Source: an uncultured Pseudomonadota bacterium
GTDB lineage: Bacteria > Pseudomonadota > Alphaproteobacteria > Rs-D84
Length of the DNA: 64,000 nucleotides
Direction of reading: 5' to 3'
Assembly (NCBI GenBank): GCA_902802115.1
Contig: CADCKW010000004.1
Coordinates: forward strand, 49,805-113,804
Positions 46,576 to 55,588 of the stretch are shown here, piece after piece. Below the pieces are notes generated by a model that worked only from the letters and a program-made list of their open reading frames with translations, did no database searches and was not told the origin of the DNA. How positions within the stretch are numbered: the stretch's first letter is position 1; the number at the start of each line of letters is the position of its first letter. A program made the translations under genes and the position numbers.

Positions 46576-47358
46576 TTAGAAATCAATACCGAATTTAGCA
46601 CCAAAGCCAAAGCCTTTGTTGATGTTCCATTCGTCAGCATTTGCACCACCACGATGGTCCATATCAGCATTCATATACAAACCGACAAACTTTGTTGCAT
46701 CGATGTTGTAATTTGCGCCAATCATACCAGACCAAACGCCAGCATTTTTGGCACCGTCATCGGTCACACCGGTATATTCAACACCTGCAACCAAATTCAA
46801 TTTGTCGCACAAAGCATATTGACCGTCCAAGCCCAATGTCCATGTATGAACACCTTCGTCGTCCCAATCAAATGATTCTAATCCTGTATAGCCAAACAAT
46901 GCCTTGGCCGCAACAGTCCAATTAGAACCAACATAACCACCACGAACACCCGCGGTCCATGTATAAACTGTGTCATCTTCGTCCAACATTGGTCTGTGGT
47001 TTGGCCACATTTCATTGATTGTGTATCCACCCAAAACATCGGCTTTCCAACCACCCATATTCAATGCGCGCAATGCGACATCAAAAGATGTTGTGCCCCA
47101 TGACCATTCGTTAAAGAATGTTTCGTTATTAACGTCTGTGGATACCGCAACAGTCAATCTGTCTGTGATACCATAACCGAATTCTTCGTTCAATGTCCAA
47201 GATTTGATTTCATCACCAGAATGAGAAGACAAATCAGAAACACTGTAAAAATGATTCGCTTTTGGCATATACAATGGATTACCATCGATAACATTTGCAG
47301 CATGTGCGCCAGATACAGCGAATACAGCGATTAAAGAAGATAAAGCTAATTTTTTCAT
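46576..47358 (-). CDS. Outer-membrane beta-barrel protein (porin-like)
   Basis: A 260-residue exported protein: signal peptide MKKLALSSLIAVFAVSGAHA, then alternating amphipathic strands (EEFGYGITDRLTVAVSTDV, SWGTTSFDVALRALNMG, NLVAGVEYTGVT, FVGLYMNADMDHRG) ending in GFGAKFGIDF with a terminal Phe, the usual OMP insertion signal. About 10-12 strands would fit. It is probably an abundant small barrel of the outer membrane; the transported substrate is not deducible. It has its own strong promoter and terminator, typical of a highly expressed OMP. Confidence 0.85.
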   Translation of the reverse strand: MKKLALSSLIAVFAVSGAHAANVIDGNPLYMPKANHFYSVSDLSSHSGDEIKSWTLNEEFGYGITDRLTVAVSTDVNNETFFNEWSWGTTSFDVALRALNMGGWKADVLGGYTINEMWPNHRPMLDEDDTVYTWTAGVRGGYVGSNWTVAAKALFGYTGLESFDWDDEGVHTWTLGLDGQYALCDKLNLVAGVEYTGVTDDGAKNAGVWSGMIGANYNIDATKFVGLYMNADMDHRGGANADEWNINKGFGFGAKFGIDF

Positions 47359-47419
47359 ATTTTATCCTTTCCTTGTTTGTTAATCTAAACTGAAACAGGT
47401 ATCGTTTCCTGTTAATTCT

Positions 47420-47449
47420 ATTTTACTATGATTTGGTTCCTGATGTCAA
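47420..47449 (-). promoter_or_regulatory. Promoter of the barrel-protein gene
   Basis: Minus strand TTGACA (47449-47444), an 18-nt spacer and TAAAAT (47425-47420). A CAGGAAACGATACCTG hairpin lies in the roughly 55-nt leader. Confidence 0.65.
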
Positions 47450-47461
47450 AAAAAAGATTCC

Positions 47462-47490
47462 TTGGCATTTATAATTTTTTGTGGTATAAT
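47462..47490 (+). promoter_or_regulatory. Orphan plus-strand promoter
   Basis: TTGGCA (47462-47467), exactly 17 nt, TATAAT (47485-47490). No ORF follows on the plus strand before the 3' end of the convergent mltG at 47614; the following 120 nt are AT-rich with an AATTTTAAT/ATTAAAATT inverted repeat. Confidence 0.5.
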
Positions 47491-47613
47491 CCGCCCAAGT
47501 TTTTTTGAAACCATACTAAATCATACCAACCCCACAGAATCCCCGTAATTTTTATTAAAAATTTTAATGAATTAAAATTTCAATCAAACAAACAACTGAC
47601 GAATTCAACATTT

Positions 47614-48621
47614 TTATTTTTTTAATTTTTTTATTTCGCGCCAATCTGCATGATTTTTCAAGTGTTCTTCATAAGAATTTGAAAAACGATGACCACCATT
47701 TCCGTCCGCAACAAAAAACAGATAATTTGTATCCGCCGGTTTCAATACAGCCTTTAATGCAGCCGAACCAACATTTGCAATCGGCCCAGGCGGCAAACCT
47801 TTATATCTGTATGTATTATACGGGCTGTCAATTTTCAAATGACCAGTTAAAAGTGGTTCGCCCTGCATATCGCCCAAACCATCTGTCAAAACATACACAA
47901 CCGTCGGGTCGGCTTGCAATCGCATATCACTGCGCAGGCGATTCAAATAAACACTCGCCACAATGGGCATTTCCGCCACATGTGGTGTTTCGCGTTGCAC
48001 AATGGACGCCAATGTCACAACTTCGCGCCAGTTTTTTAATGGACGCGGCAAACTGCGTGTCGCCATTTTATTACGCACAGATTCCATTTTACGACGCGCC
48101 AAATCCAAAACCGCCAAACGCGGTGTGCCACGCGCAACCTTGTATGTATCTGGAAAAATATCGCCATCAGCAACCGAACACACCGGCGCCATCATTCCTG
48201 AACCACAATCAACATCGCCCGACAAAGACGAATCATTTGCCAATAAAATTTTGATTTGTTTTATTGTTAAACCTTCGGGAATTAAAACCTTGGTCGTTGC
48301 AACATCACCATTTACCAACATTTTTGCAATTCGCCAGGCACTCGCCCCACGCGGAATTTCATATTGCCCGACCTGAATCTTGCCACCCTGGGCACGCACA
48401 GCCAATTTAAACGAAGCCGCCGAATCGACCAAGTCATATTTTTTTAATGTTGTCGCAACATCTGTCACCGTCGCACCCGATGCAACCGTCACCAATACAG
48501 GCTTGCGCGTGGCATATCCAAACAACATGAATACAGCAATCAGCAACAAAAAACCAATAATAACCAGCCCCAAATGCCGTTTTAACCTGCGATTGATAAA
48601 TGTGTAATGATGTTTTGCCAT
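47614..48621 (-). CDS. mltG: Endolytic murein transglycosylase MltG
   Basis: An inner-membrane lytic transglycosylase that cuts nascent peptidoglycan and limits glycan length. One N-terminal membrane helix at about 16-36 (LGLVIIGFLLLIAVFMLFGY), a LysM-like segment, then the YceG domain with VTLASIVQRET, VYLNRLRSDMRLQADPTVVY and YRYKGLPPGPIANVGSAAL. The start at ATG 48621 gives 335 aa, a usual length. In E. coli the corresponding segment is ASIVEKET; here the first acidic position is Gln while the second Glu remains, so the catalytic assignment deserves a check. It is 34 nt after the NUDIX gene. Confidence 0.93.
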   Translation of the reverse strand: MAKHHYTFINRRLKRHLGLVIIGFLLLIAVFMLFGYATRKPVLVTVASGATVTDVATTLKKYDLVDSAASFKLAVRAQGGKIQVGQYEIPRGASAWRIAKMLVNGDVATTKVLIPEGLTIKQIKILLANDSSLSGDVDCGSGMMAPVCSVADGDIFPDTYKVARGTPRLAVLDLARRKMESVRNKMATRSLPRPLKNWREVVTLASIVQRETPHVAEMPIVASVYLNRLRSDMRLQADPTVVYVLTDGLGDMQGEPLLTGHLKIDSPYNTYRYKGLPPGPIANVGSAALKAVLKPADTNYLFFVADGNGGHRFSNSYEEHLKNHADWREIKKLKK

Positions 48622-48655
48622 GACTTTGGAATTATCCCAAAAATAAAATTCATTG

Positions 48656-49102
48656 TCAAAGCGATAAGGCAAAAAAACTTTCTAATTTTTTTTGATTCAA
48701 AAAATTTTGCGCAGGCAAAAACAAATTTTCTTTATGCTTTTTCAACATATAATCTGCATTCCTCCAATACCATCCAGAACATTTATCCGGTTCCATAACA
48801 TATGCTGTACGAAAAACAGGTAATTTTGCATGACAATGTATCGTTATATAATGCTTATCAGAAAATATATCATTTGTCACACCAACAATACGAAAATCAT
48901 CTGGTTTTAAACGAATATTTGTTTCTTCAATCAATTCACGTGCTGCACATTGTTCTGGACTTTCGCCATATTCCAAATGGCCACCCGGTGGTGCCCATGT
49001 CCCCACACCATGTTTTGATAAACGATGTCCAAACAAAAACTGTCCCCCAGGATCTTGAATCCAGCACCCAACCCCAACACGAACAATTTTATTTTCAGAC
49101 AT
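48656..49102 (-). CDS. NUDIX hydrolase
   Basis: A 148-residue cytoplasmic hydrolase of nucleoside diphosphates linked to another moiety. The Nudix box is complete: GGHLEYGESPEQCAARELIE followed by ETNI (G-x5-E-x7-R-E-x2-E-E). The flanking VGCWIQDPGGQFLFGHR and GTWAPPGG resemble MutT/dCTP-pyrophosphatase-type members, and the WxPPGGHLE pattern favours a nucleotide-sanitising role. Upstream of and probably co-transcribed with mltG. Substrate not decidable from sequence. Confidence 0.9.
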   Translation of the reverse strand: MSENKIVRVGVGCWIQDPGGQFLFGHRLSKHGVGTWAPPGGHLEYGESPEQCAARELIEETNIRLKPDDFRIVGVTNDIFSDKHYITIHCHAKLPVFRTAYVMEPDKCSGWYWRNADYMLKKHKENLFLPAQNFLNQKKLESFFALSL

Positions 49103-49167
49103 ATTTATTTACACCAATTTTACATCAACATAACAAAAATAAATACAAACACAACATATTTATAAAC

Positions 49168-49196
49168 TTGACAAATTGTATATTCGGCACTATACT
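49168..49196 (+). promoter_or_regulatory. Promoter of the radical SAM gene
   Basis: TTGACA (49168-49173), exactly 17 nt, TATACT (49191-49196). The start codon at 49207 is only 10 nt further, leaving a leader of about 4 nt. Confidence 0.75.
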
Positions 49197-49206
49197 ATTC
49201 GTCGCT

Positions 49207-50049
49207 ATGAACCCGTATTTATCTTTATGTTTAAAAATCACAAATTGGTGCAATTTAAATTGCGCCCACTGTTGCGAATACAGTGATTCCAAACAACCAT
49301 TAAAATTTATGCCGTTGGAAAAAATAGAAAATTACCTGGCGCAATCAACCCAGATGTTTTTGCCCCCCGACCAATTATTATGTATTGGCGGCGGCGAAGC
49401 ATTTGCACCATACATAAACGGCAATCAAACATATATTCCAACCGCACTGGACATGGTTGCAAAACATAATTTTATTCCAACATTAAAAACAAACGGAACA
49501 TGGGGCAACGATAACAATTTGCGCAAACAAATATTAAACGATTTATCAAAATCTGCATATAAATCCCAAAAATTAGTCACATTGGACATTTCCCTGGACG
49601 AATTTCATAACACCACCAATGCAGTCGCAAAAATAATTCGCGAAACTTTATTATCCCAAGAATTATGTATGGCTATTCGTATTTGCCTGGTTGGATTTAA
49701 AACGCAACAATCAAAAACCACCCAGAACAAATTACAAAAAATATTATCTAAATCTGGATTTAAAATCCACGAAACACATAACAAAGATTGGATAATTGAT
49801 ACCCCAAACGGCAACGGCGTATATATGGTTAATGATTTTAATGGTGAAATATTTAACTTGGGTCGTGCCAAAGACACCCATGTATATACCGCAATAACAC
49901 CCCAAAATGATACATATACAACAAATTGTCTGCAAATAGACAATAATGACATGGCAATTTTGAATTACAAATATCGCGAACCAATAAATAACCGCCATTT
50001 AAACGAAGTATTATATTCGCTGATGGCACACGCATCTATGCATAGATAA
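49207..50049 (+). CDS. Small radical SAM protein
   Basis: A 280-residue iron-sulfur enzyme. The N-terminal KITNWCNLNCAHCC carries the CxxxCxxC cluster motif (Cys 15, 19, 22), and CIGGGEAFAP is the GGE motif that binds SAM's methionine amino group. ISLDEFHN and PTLKTNGTWG fit the TIM-barrel strands. There is no SPASM-type Cys cluster at the C-terminus, only CLQIDNN. No precursor peptide or partner gene is evident nearby. The ATG at 49207 is fixed by the promoter, because the frame upstream overlaps the NUDIX gene. A leaderless-type transcript; substrate unknown. Confidence 0.85.
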   Translation: MNPYLSLCLKITNWCNLNCAHCCEYSDSKQPLKFMPLEKIENYLAQSTQMFLPPDQLLCIGGGEAFAPYINGNQTYIPTALDMVAKHNFIPTLKTNGTWGNDNNLRKQILNDLSKSAYKSQKLVTLDISLDEFHNTTNAVAKIIRETLLSQELCMAIRICLVGFKTQQSKTTQNKLQKILSKSGFKIHETHNKDWIIDTPNGNGVYMVNDFNGEIFNLGRAKDTHVYTAITPQNDTYTTNCLQIDNNDMAILNYKYREPINNRHLNEVLYSLMAHASMHR

Positions 50050-50060
50050 AAAACACATAA

Positions 50061-50088
50061 AAAACCGCCGATTTGGCGGTTTAATTTT
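50061..50088 (+). terminator. Terminator of the radical SAM gene
   Basis: AAACCGCC-GATTT-GGCGGTTT followed by AATTTT. Confidence 0.75.
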
Positions 50089-50119
50089 GTGGCCTGCCAC
50101 ACGAAGTTTTAACAAAGTG

Positions 50120-50196
<77 letters not shown>

Positions 50197-50242
50197 TTGT
50201 GTTCGCACATATTACAACACAAAAATAAAAACACAAATATTT

Positions 50243-51493
50243 TTATTTTACGCGTTTGAACACCACAGACCCATTTGTTCCACCAAAACCAAATGAATTA
50301 CTGATTGCAGCATTCACTTCACGTTTTTGGGCAACATTTGGAACCAAGTTAAAATCACCAACTTCGTCTATTGGATTTTCCAGATTGATTGTTGGTGGCA
50401 CAATATTGTCGCGTATTGCCAAAATACTAAATATTGCCTCAACCGCGCCGGCCGCACCCAACAAATGTCCGGTCATAGACTTTGTCGATGACATACATGT
50501 TTTTGTCGCATCAAACAATTCACGCACAGCCATCAATTCACCAACATCACCCAACCCAGTTGATGTTCCATGCGCATTTACATAGTCGATATCACCAGGT
50601 TTTAAACCCGCGTCTTTCAAAGCCATTTCCATTGCGCGACGACCACCTTCGCCATTTGGCGCCGGCGCAGTAATATGATGTGCGTCTGCCGTCATACCGA
50701 TACCTGCAACCTCGGCATAAATTTTTGCGCCGCGGCGGACGGCATGTTCATATTCTTCCAAAACTAAAATACCGGCACCTTCACCCAAAACAAAACCGTC
50801 CCTATCTTTATCCCATGGACGCGATGCACGTTCCGGTTCATCGTTTCGTGTTGATAATGCCTTCATTGCCGAAAATCCACCCAATCCTAATTGATTTACT
50901 GCGGCCTCGGTTCCACCAACCAACATCAAATCTGCCATACCCAAACGAATAAAATTCACACCTTCGGCAATTGCATGCGACCCGGTTGCACATGCCGTCG
51001 CCACAGAAATACTGGGTCCCCGCAAACCATACTTAATTGATGCATAACCCGCCGTCATATTGATAATCGCCTTTGGCACAAAGAAAGGACTAATAAAACG
51101 CGGGCCATCATTGATTAAATCAACACATGTATCATAAATAGACTGAACCCCGCCAATACCACTGCCAATAGAAATACCAAAACGGTCTTTGTTTCCCGTC
51201 CAATCAATTAATCCCGCATCACGCATGGCCTCGTCTGCGGCGGTCAAACCATATAAAATAGCCCTGTCCATTTTGCGTTGTTCGCGTGTATCGATTGCCA
51301 CATCAGGATTAAAATCACCATTGTTTTCACCACGCACAGGCACACCTGCAATTTTTGACGCGTAATCCGTCACATCAAAAGTATCAATTTTTCGCACACC
51401 AGACACACCGTTCAAAATATTTTTCCATGCAAATTCAACACCTGTTCCCACAGGGCTAACAATACCCATACCGGTCACAACAACTCTTTTCAT
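50243..51493 (-). CDS. fabF: 3-oxoacyl-[ACP] synthase II
   Basis: A condensing enzyme elongating acyl-ACP with malonyl-ACP in type II fatty-acid synthesis. It shows the active-site Cys in ISVATACATGSHAI, the first His in DYVNAHGTSTGLGD and the second in KSMTGHLLGAAGAVEA, plus FGFGGTNGSVVFKR at the C-terminus. 416 residues. It lies after acpP; a hairpin terminator between them (51567-51597) suggests partial uncoupling. Confidence 0.97.
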   Translation of the reverse strand: MKRVVVTGMGIVSPVGTGVEFAWKNILNGVSGVRKIDTFDVTDYASKIAGVPVRGENNGDFNPDVAIDTREQRKMDRAILYGLTAADEAMRDAGLIDWTGNKDRFGISIGSGIGGVQSIYDTCVDLINDGPRFISPFFVPKAIINMTAGYASIKYGLRGPSISVATACATGSHAIAEGVNFIRLGMADLMLVGGTEAAVNQLGLGGFSAMKALSTRNDEPERASRPWDKDRDGFVLGEGAGILVLEEYEHAVRRGAKIYAEVAGIGMTADAHHITAPAPNGEGGRRAMEMALKDAGLKPGDIDYVNAHGTSTGLGDVGELMAVRELFDATKTCMSSTKSMTGHLLGAAGAVEAIFSILAIRDNIVPPTINLENPIDEVGDFNLVPNVAQKREVNAAISNSFGFGGTNGSVVFKRVK

Positions 51494-51566
51494 AATAATA
51501 TATCCTTTTAATAAATATGTTTAATTGCGTGCATATAATAATATATTTTACCCAAAATTTACAACA

Positions 51567-51597
51567 AAAAAAGTCTGTCAAACATGACAGACTTTAA
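51567..51597 (-). terminator. Terminator or attenuator between acpP and fabF
   Basis: Stem AAAGTCTGTC/GACAGACTTT (about 51570-51595) with a 6-nt loop, followed on the minus strand by T-rich sequence. Confidence 0.7.
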
Positions 51598-51618
51598 AAA
51601 ACCACGAATACACATTTT

Positions 51619-51855
51619 TTAGTTTTTCTTGTGTTCGTCAATGTATTTCACAGCATCACCAACACGTTCCAATTTTGCAGCATCTTCATCAGGCACTGTG
51701 ATTTTGAATTCCTTTTCAACTTCCATAACGAATTCAACGACGTCCAAAGAATCCGCACCCAAATCATTAACAAAAGTCGAATCTTCTTTAACATCTTCGG
51801 GTTTAACACCCAATTTTTCAACAATAATCTTTTTAACTTGTTCAAAAGTTGACAT
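51619..51855 (-). CDS. acpP: Acyl carrier protein
   Basis: A 78-residue acidic carrier with the phosphopantetheine-attachment Ser in [19 protein letters not shown]. The start at ATG 51855 ([18 protein letters not shown]) follows AAAGGAT; the frame is open 15 codons further upstream without support. It supplies FabF and lipid A synthesis. It has its own promoter and a terminator before fabF. Confidence 0.97.
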   Translation of the reverse strand: MSTFEQVKKIIVEKLGVKPEDVKEDSTFVNDLGADSLDVVEFVMEVEKEFKITVPDEDAAKLERVGDAVKYIDEHKKN

Positions 51856-51919
51856 TTTTAAATCCTTTATTTTAGTTAATTTACTGCCCCACGAATACAA
51901 CGGGCACTAATTGAACATA

Positions 51920-51948
51920 AATGTATCATTTTCCCTGCCACCTGTCAA
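51920..51948 (-). promoter_or_regulatory. acpP promoter
   Basis: Minus strand TTGACA (51948-51943), exactly 17 nt, TACATT (51925-51920). Confidence 0.6.
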
Positions 51949-52012
51949 GAGATTATAACCAAATATAACAAAACCTTGACAAAATCAAATTATTTGATAC
52001 GCATCCTTTTTT

Positions 52013-52114
52013 ACAATAAATTTTATGAGGTGATTGGAAGCAGAGATTGTTTCGCAGTGTACAAAACGTACATAAGAAACAATATCTGCGACAAGCACCC
52101 ACAAAATTTATTGT
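52013..52114. repeat. Near-palindromic covarying element, copy 2
   Basis: Outer stem ACAATAAATTTT/AAAATTTATTGT (12 perfect pairs), second stem containing GGTG/CACC, internal loop GGAAG/CGACAAG, third stem CAGAGATTGTTTC/GAAACAATATCTG and distal TGTAC/GTACA. It corresponds step by step to 25721-25823. It overlaps the stop codon of the integrase-like gene (52108-52110) and lies between that gene and acpP. Confidence 0.75.
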
Positions 52115-53109
52115 ATGCCAAATTTTTCCAACAAAGAATTCATATTCACACGCAAATCTTCCTTGTCTGCCGCCCACACCAATCGCCGCATAAAGAATTT
52201 ATGAACATCGTCCATACGCAAATCCGGCATACCAGCGGCATTTACAACATTACGCCATGCGGTTCGGGGGTCTGCCAAATGTGTCCGGCAACGTCCCATA
52301 AACACCCACTCGCCATATTGTGGCATATTTTCCAACAACACAACCGCCACATCAGGCAACGGCCAATCGCGCCACAAATAATGATTAAAATCTAATTCTT
52401 CCCAGCGCATAGTAAAAACTTTCTGCTTTGACAAAAACGAATAAATCAGCATTAAAAACGCATCGCGCATAGATTCATTTTCTTGCGATTTTATTGCATC
52501 TAATAACCGCGCCACAGATTCTTCGGTCAATGGACTAACGCGCCGTTTTTGAACAATTTTATTGATTTCCGCCACAGGATTTTCTTTTGCATACCCCTGC
52601 TCTATGGCATATTTAAATATGCTGTTTAAAACCTCTTGCATACGGGCGGCAATGGCTTTGCCTTCGATTTTTTTAATAACACTTTCGACATCTGGGCGCG
52701 TGATATCACATATATTTTTATCAAACAAAGAATTCAAATGCATATTCACCGCACGCACCAATTTTGTTTCAGAATCTTCGCATCTGCGAACCTGATTTTT
52801 CAGGTAAATATCCCAAAATTCACGGAAAGACAATTTTTTTCTGCGCACAGGAATTGTTTTTTTTGCATCTAATAAAACTGTTGCGACTTGACTGCGTGCG
52901 GTTTCAATATCCATATCAGGATACGAACCAATAATAATTCTTTTATCGCGACCATGAACGCGTTTGCGAACAAAGAAAGTTTTCACACCACGCGATGTCA
53001 CATACATACGCAACAAAGGTTCTGAAATATCTTGGACAACATCAAATCCCGTTTCTGGTGCCGGCAGATTATCCAAAATATACGGATTAAAGAAAAATTG
53101 ATGTGCCAT
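52108..53109 (-). CDS. Degenerate P4-type tyrosine recombinase without catalytic residues
   Basis: A 333-residue relative of phage integrases. An arm-binding-like N-terminus (VTSRGVKTFFVRKRVHGRDK, then IIIGSYPDMDIETARSQ) is followed by a core-binding segment (LSFREFWDIYLKNQVRRCED) and a catalytic-like domain. In that domain the first Arg region is FLSKQKVFTMRWEELDF (no G-x-R), the H-x-x-R box reads DDVHKFFMRRL without the Arg in register, and the terminal Tyr box is absent; the protein ends LLEKFGIQ. Recombinase activity is therefore unlikely. The reading frame is intact, which suggests domestication as a DNA-binding protein or recent decay. Its stop overlaps the palindromic element; lepA is 17 nt upstream. 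Confidence 0.78.
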   Translation of the reverse strand: MAHQFFFNPYILDNLPAPETGFDVVQDISEPLLRMYVTSRGVKTFFVRKRVHGRDKRIIIGSYPDMDIETARSQVATVLLDAKKTIPVRRKKLSFREFWDIYLKNQVRRCEDSETKLVRAVNMHLNSLFDKNICDITRPDVESVIKKIEGKAIAARMQEVLNSIFKYAIEQGYAKENPVAEINKIVQKRRVSPLTEESVARLLDAIKSQENESMRDAFLMLIYSFLSKQKVFTMRWEELDFNHYLWRDWPLPDVAVVLLENMPQYGEWVFMGRCRTHLADPRTAWRNVVNAAGMPDLRMDDVHKFFMRRLVWAADKEDLRVNMNSLLEKFGIQ

Positions 53110-53126
53110 GACCGCCCCCTTTGTTT

Positions 53127-54920
53127 TTACTTACCCACCTTTAACGCATTGATAAATGCGGACTGTGGAATTTCGACATTACCAAACGTGCGCAGACGTT
53201 TTTTACCCTCTTTTTGTTTTTCCAGCAATTTGCGTTTGCGTGTAATATCACCGCCATAGCATTTTGCCGTCACATCTTTGCGATATGCCGCAATAGTTTC
53301 ACGTGCGATAATTTTTCCACCGATTGCCGCCTGGAGTGGTATTTTAAACTGATGACGCGGTATTAAATCTTTTAATTTTTCGACGATTTGCCGACCGCGC
53401 GATTCGGCAGACGAACGATGACACATAAACGACAAAGGTTCTACATTTTCATCATTAACCAAAATCGACACTTTGACCAAATCAGACCGTTCATAACCAC
53501 ACACCGAATAATCAAACGATGCATAACCCGACGAAATAGATTTGACCCTGTCATAAAAATCAAACACAACCTCGGCCAATGGTAATTTATAAGTCAAAAC
53601 GGCGCGATTACCGACATACGAAATATTATCTTGGACACCACGACGCGATGCGCACAACTCCATAATTCCACCCATATATTTATCAGGCATCATAATTGTC
53701 GCCATAACCCAAGGCTCATCAATATAATCAATTCGCGTGACATCTGGCATATCCGCAGGATTTTCCAAATCAAAAACACTGCCATCGCGCAAATGAATTT
53801 TATACAGCACACTCGGCACAGTATTTATCAAACTCAAATTAAATTCGCGGGCTAAACGTTCGCTGATAATTTCCATATGCAGCAACCCTAAAAATCCGCA
53901 TCGCAGACCAAACCCCAGCGCACTGGACTTTTCAACGGTAAAAACGAAAGACGCATCGTTTAACGCCAATTTTTCTGCACTTTCCCGCAATGCCGGATAA
54001 TCATCTGCGGCCATTGGGAAAAACGAAGAAAACACAACCGGCACAGACGGTTTAAATCCAGGCAACGCATCACCACCGGCACGCGAATCAACGATTGTAT
54101 CCCCAACCTTGCAATCATGAATAGTTTTCATACCCGTAATAATAAAACCGATTTCACCAGTATTTAAAACATCGACATCAACCATTTTTGGTGTAAAGTA
54201 TCCAATTTTTTCGACTGTGTATTCTGCACCTGTGGCAACGAATCGCACCCGTTGTCCGCGACGCAAAGCACCATCAACAACGCGCACCAAAACAACAACC
54301 CCCAAATACGAATCGTACCAAGAATCAACCAATAACGCACGCGTCGGGGCATTTTCATTTCCACCAGGGGCCGGCAATTTATGAACAATTTCTTCCAACA
54401 AATCTGGGACACCGGCACCTGTTTTCCCAGACACACATATTGCATTTCCCGCGTCCAGACCGATTGCATCAGTAATTTGTTGGCGCGTTCCATCGACATC
54501 ACTGGACGGCAAATCAATTTTATTCAACACCGGCAACATTTCCAAATCATTATCCAATGCCAGATACGCATTTGCCAAAGTTTGCGCCTGAACGCCTTGG
54601 GTTGCATCGACCAAAATAATTGCACCTTCGCACGCGGCAAGCGACCGTGACACCTCATACGAAAAATCGACATGCCCAGGCGTATCCATTAAATTCAGTT
54701 GATATTCATTTCCGTCACGCGCAACATATTTCAACCGCACTGTCTGGGCCTTAATAGTGATTCCGCGTTCGCGTTCAATATCCATAGAATCCAAAACCTG
54801 GGCCTTCATTTCGCGCGATTGCAACCCACCACAAAATTCAATTAATCTGTCAGACAGGGTTGATTTACCATGATCAATATGTGCAACAATAGCAAAATTT
54901 CTAATAAATTTTTGGGACAT
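53127..54920 (-). CDS. lepA: Elongation factor 4 (LepA)
   Basis: A ribosomal GTPase implicated in back-translocation and initiation-stage quality. It shows [63 protein letters not shown] and the LepA-specific C-terminal domain ([20 protein letters not shown]). 597 residues, full length. It is separated by 17 nt from the integrase-like gene downstream. Confidence 0.98.
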   Translation of the reverse strand: MSQKFIRNFAIVAHIDHGKSTLSDRLIEFCGGLQSREMKAQVLDSMDIERERGITIKAQTVRLKYVARDGNEYQLNLMDTPGHVDFSYEVSRSLAACEGAIILVDATQGVQAQTLANAYLALDNDLEMLPVLNKIDLPSSDVDGTRQQITDAIGLDAGNAICVSGKTGAGVPDLLEEIVHKLPAPGGNENAPTRALLVDSWYDSYLGVVVLVRVVDGALRRGQRVRFVATGAEYTVEKIGYFTPKMVDVDVLNTGEIGFIITGMKTIHDCKVGDTIVDSRAGGDALPGFKPSVPVVFSSFFPMAADDYPALRESAEKLALNDASFVFTVEKSSALGFGLRCGFLGLLHMEIISERLAREFNLSLINTVPSVLYKIHLRDGSVFDLENPADMPDVTRIDYIDEPWVMATIMMPDKYMGGIMELCASRRGVQDNISYVGNRAVLTYKLPLAEVVFDFYDRVKSISSGYASFDYSVCGYERSDLVKVSILVNDENVEPLSFMCHRSSAESRGRQIVEKLKDLIPRHQFKIPLQAAIGGKIIARETIAAYRKDVTAKCYGGDITRKRKLLEKQKEGKKRLRTFGNVEIPQSAFINALKVGK

Positions 54921-54990
54921 AAACCTTTACCTTTTGCGGCAATAATACACTGGTATATCCCAATTTGCAACTGAAAAATCTGGCAATTTA

Positions 54991-55563
54991 TCACATAAAG
55001 CACATAATCAAGACACCAATCATAGCGAACACAATAGCGGCACCGGTTAATTGCCAGAAATATTTTTTAACGATTACATTTGCTTTTTCTTGGAATTTCC
55101 ACAACAAAGCCCCCACAATAGCGAACCGACCCGTCCTGAAAATCGCAGACACCCCCAAAAACAGAAGCGCCGGAAACCCCATAAACCCGGCACACATAGC
55201 CATCAATTTATAAGGTATCGGTGTGACTGCGGTTAAAACGATAATGAAAACACCATACTCGACAAACATTTGTTGCGCCAATTCAAATTTTTCCATTGTT
55301 GCAAAAGTTTGAATCAGCCAAACACCAACCGTATCGAACAGCCACAGCCCAATCATATACGCGATTGCGCCCCCCACGATTGACCCCAATGCCGCCGCCA
55401 AGACTGTTTGAACGGCGCGTTTTTTATTTGCGATAATCGGCGGGGTCATAAAAACCTCTGGCGGAATAAACAAAAATACAGATTCACAGACCGTCATTAA
55501 AAACACGAACCACGAATACATATTCGTATCGGCCTTGTTCAACATAAATTCACCCAGTTTCAT
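54991..55563 (-). CDS. YqaA/DedA-family membrane protein
   Basis: A 190-residue inner-membrane protein with about four hydrophobic segments (VFLMTVCESVFLFIPPEVF, LAAALGSIVGGAIAYMIGL, GVFIIVLTAVTPIPYKLMAM, TGAAIVFAMIGVLIMCFM). The F-I-P-P-E motif followed by the G-x-x-x-G helix and the TPIPYKLMAMCAG segment is typical of the YqaA branch of the SNARE-associated/DedA (VTT) superfamily, some members of which are lipid scramblases or flippases. Function here unproven. Good Shine-Dalgarno (GAGGGCGG). It is 25 nt after rbfA. Confidence 0.85.
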   Translation of the reverse strand: MKLGEFMLNKADTNMYSWFVFLMTVCESVFLFIPPEVFMTPPIIANKKRAVQTVLAAALGSIVGGAIAYMIGLWLFDTVGVWLIQTFATMEKFELAQQMFVEYGVFIIVLTAVTPIPYKLMAMCAGFMGFPALLFLGVSAIFRTGRFAIVGALLWKFQEKANVIVKKYFWQLTGAAIVFAMIGVLIMCFM

Positions 55564-55588
55564 ATCCGCCCTCTCCCATACATATATA

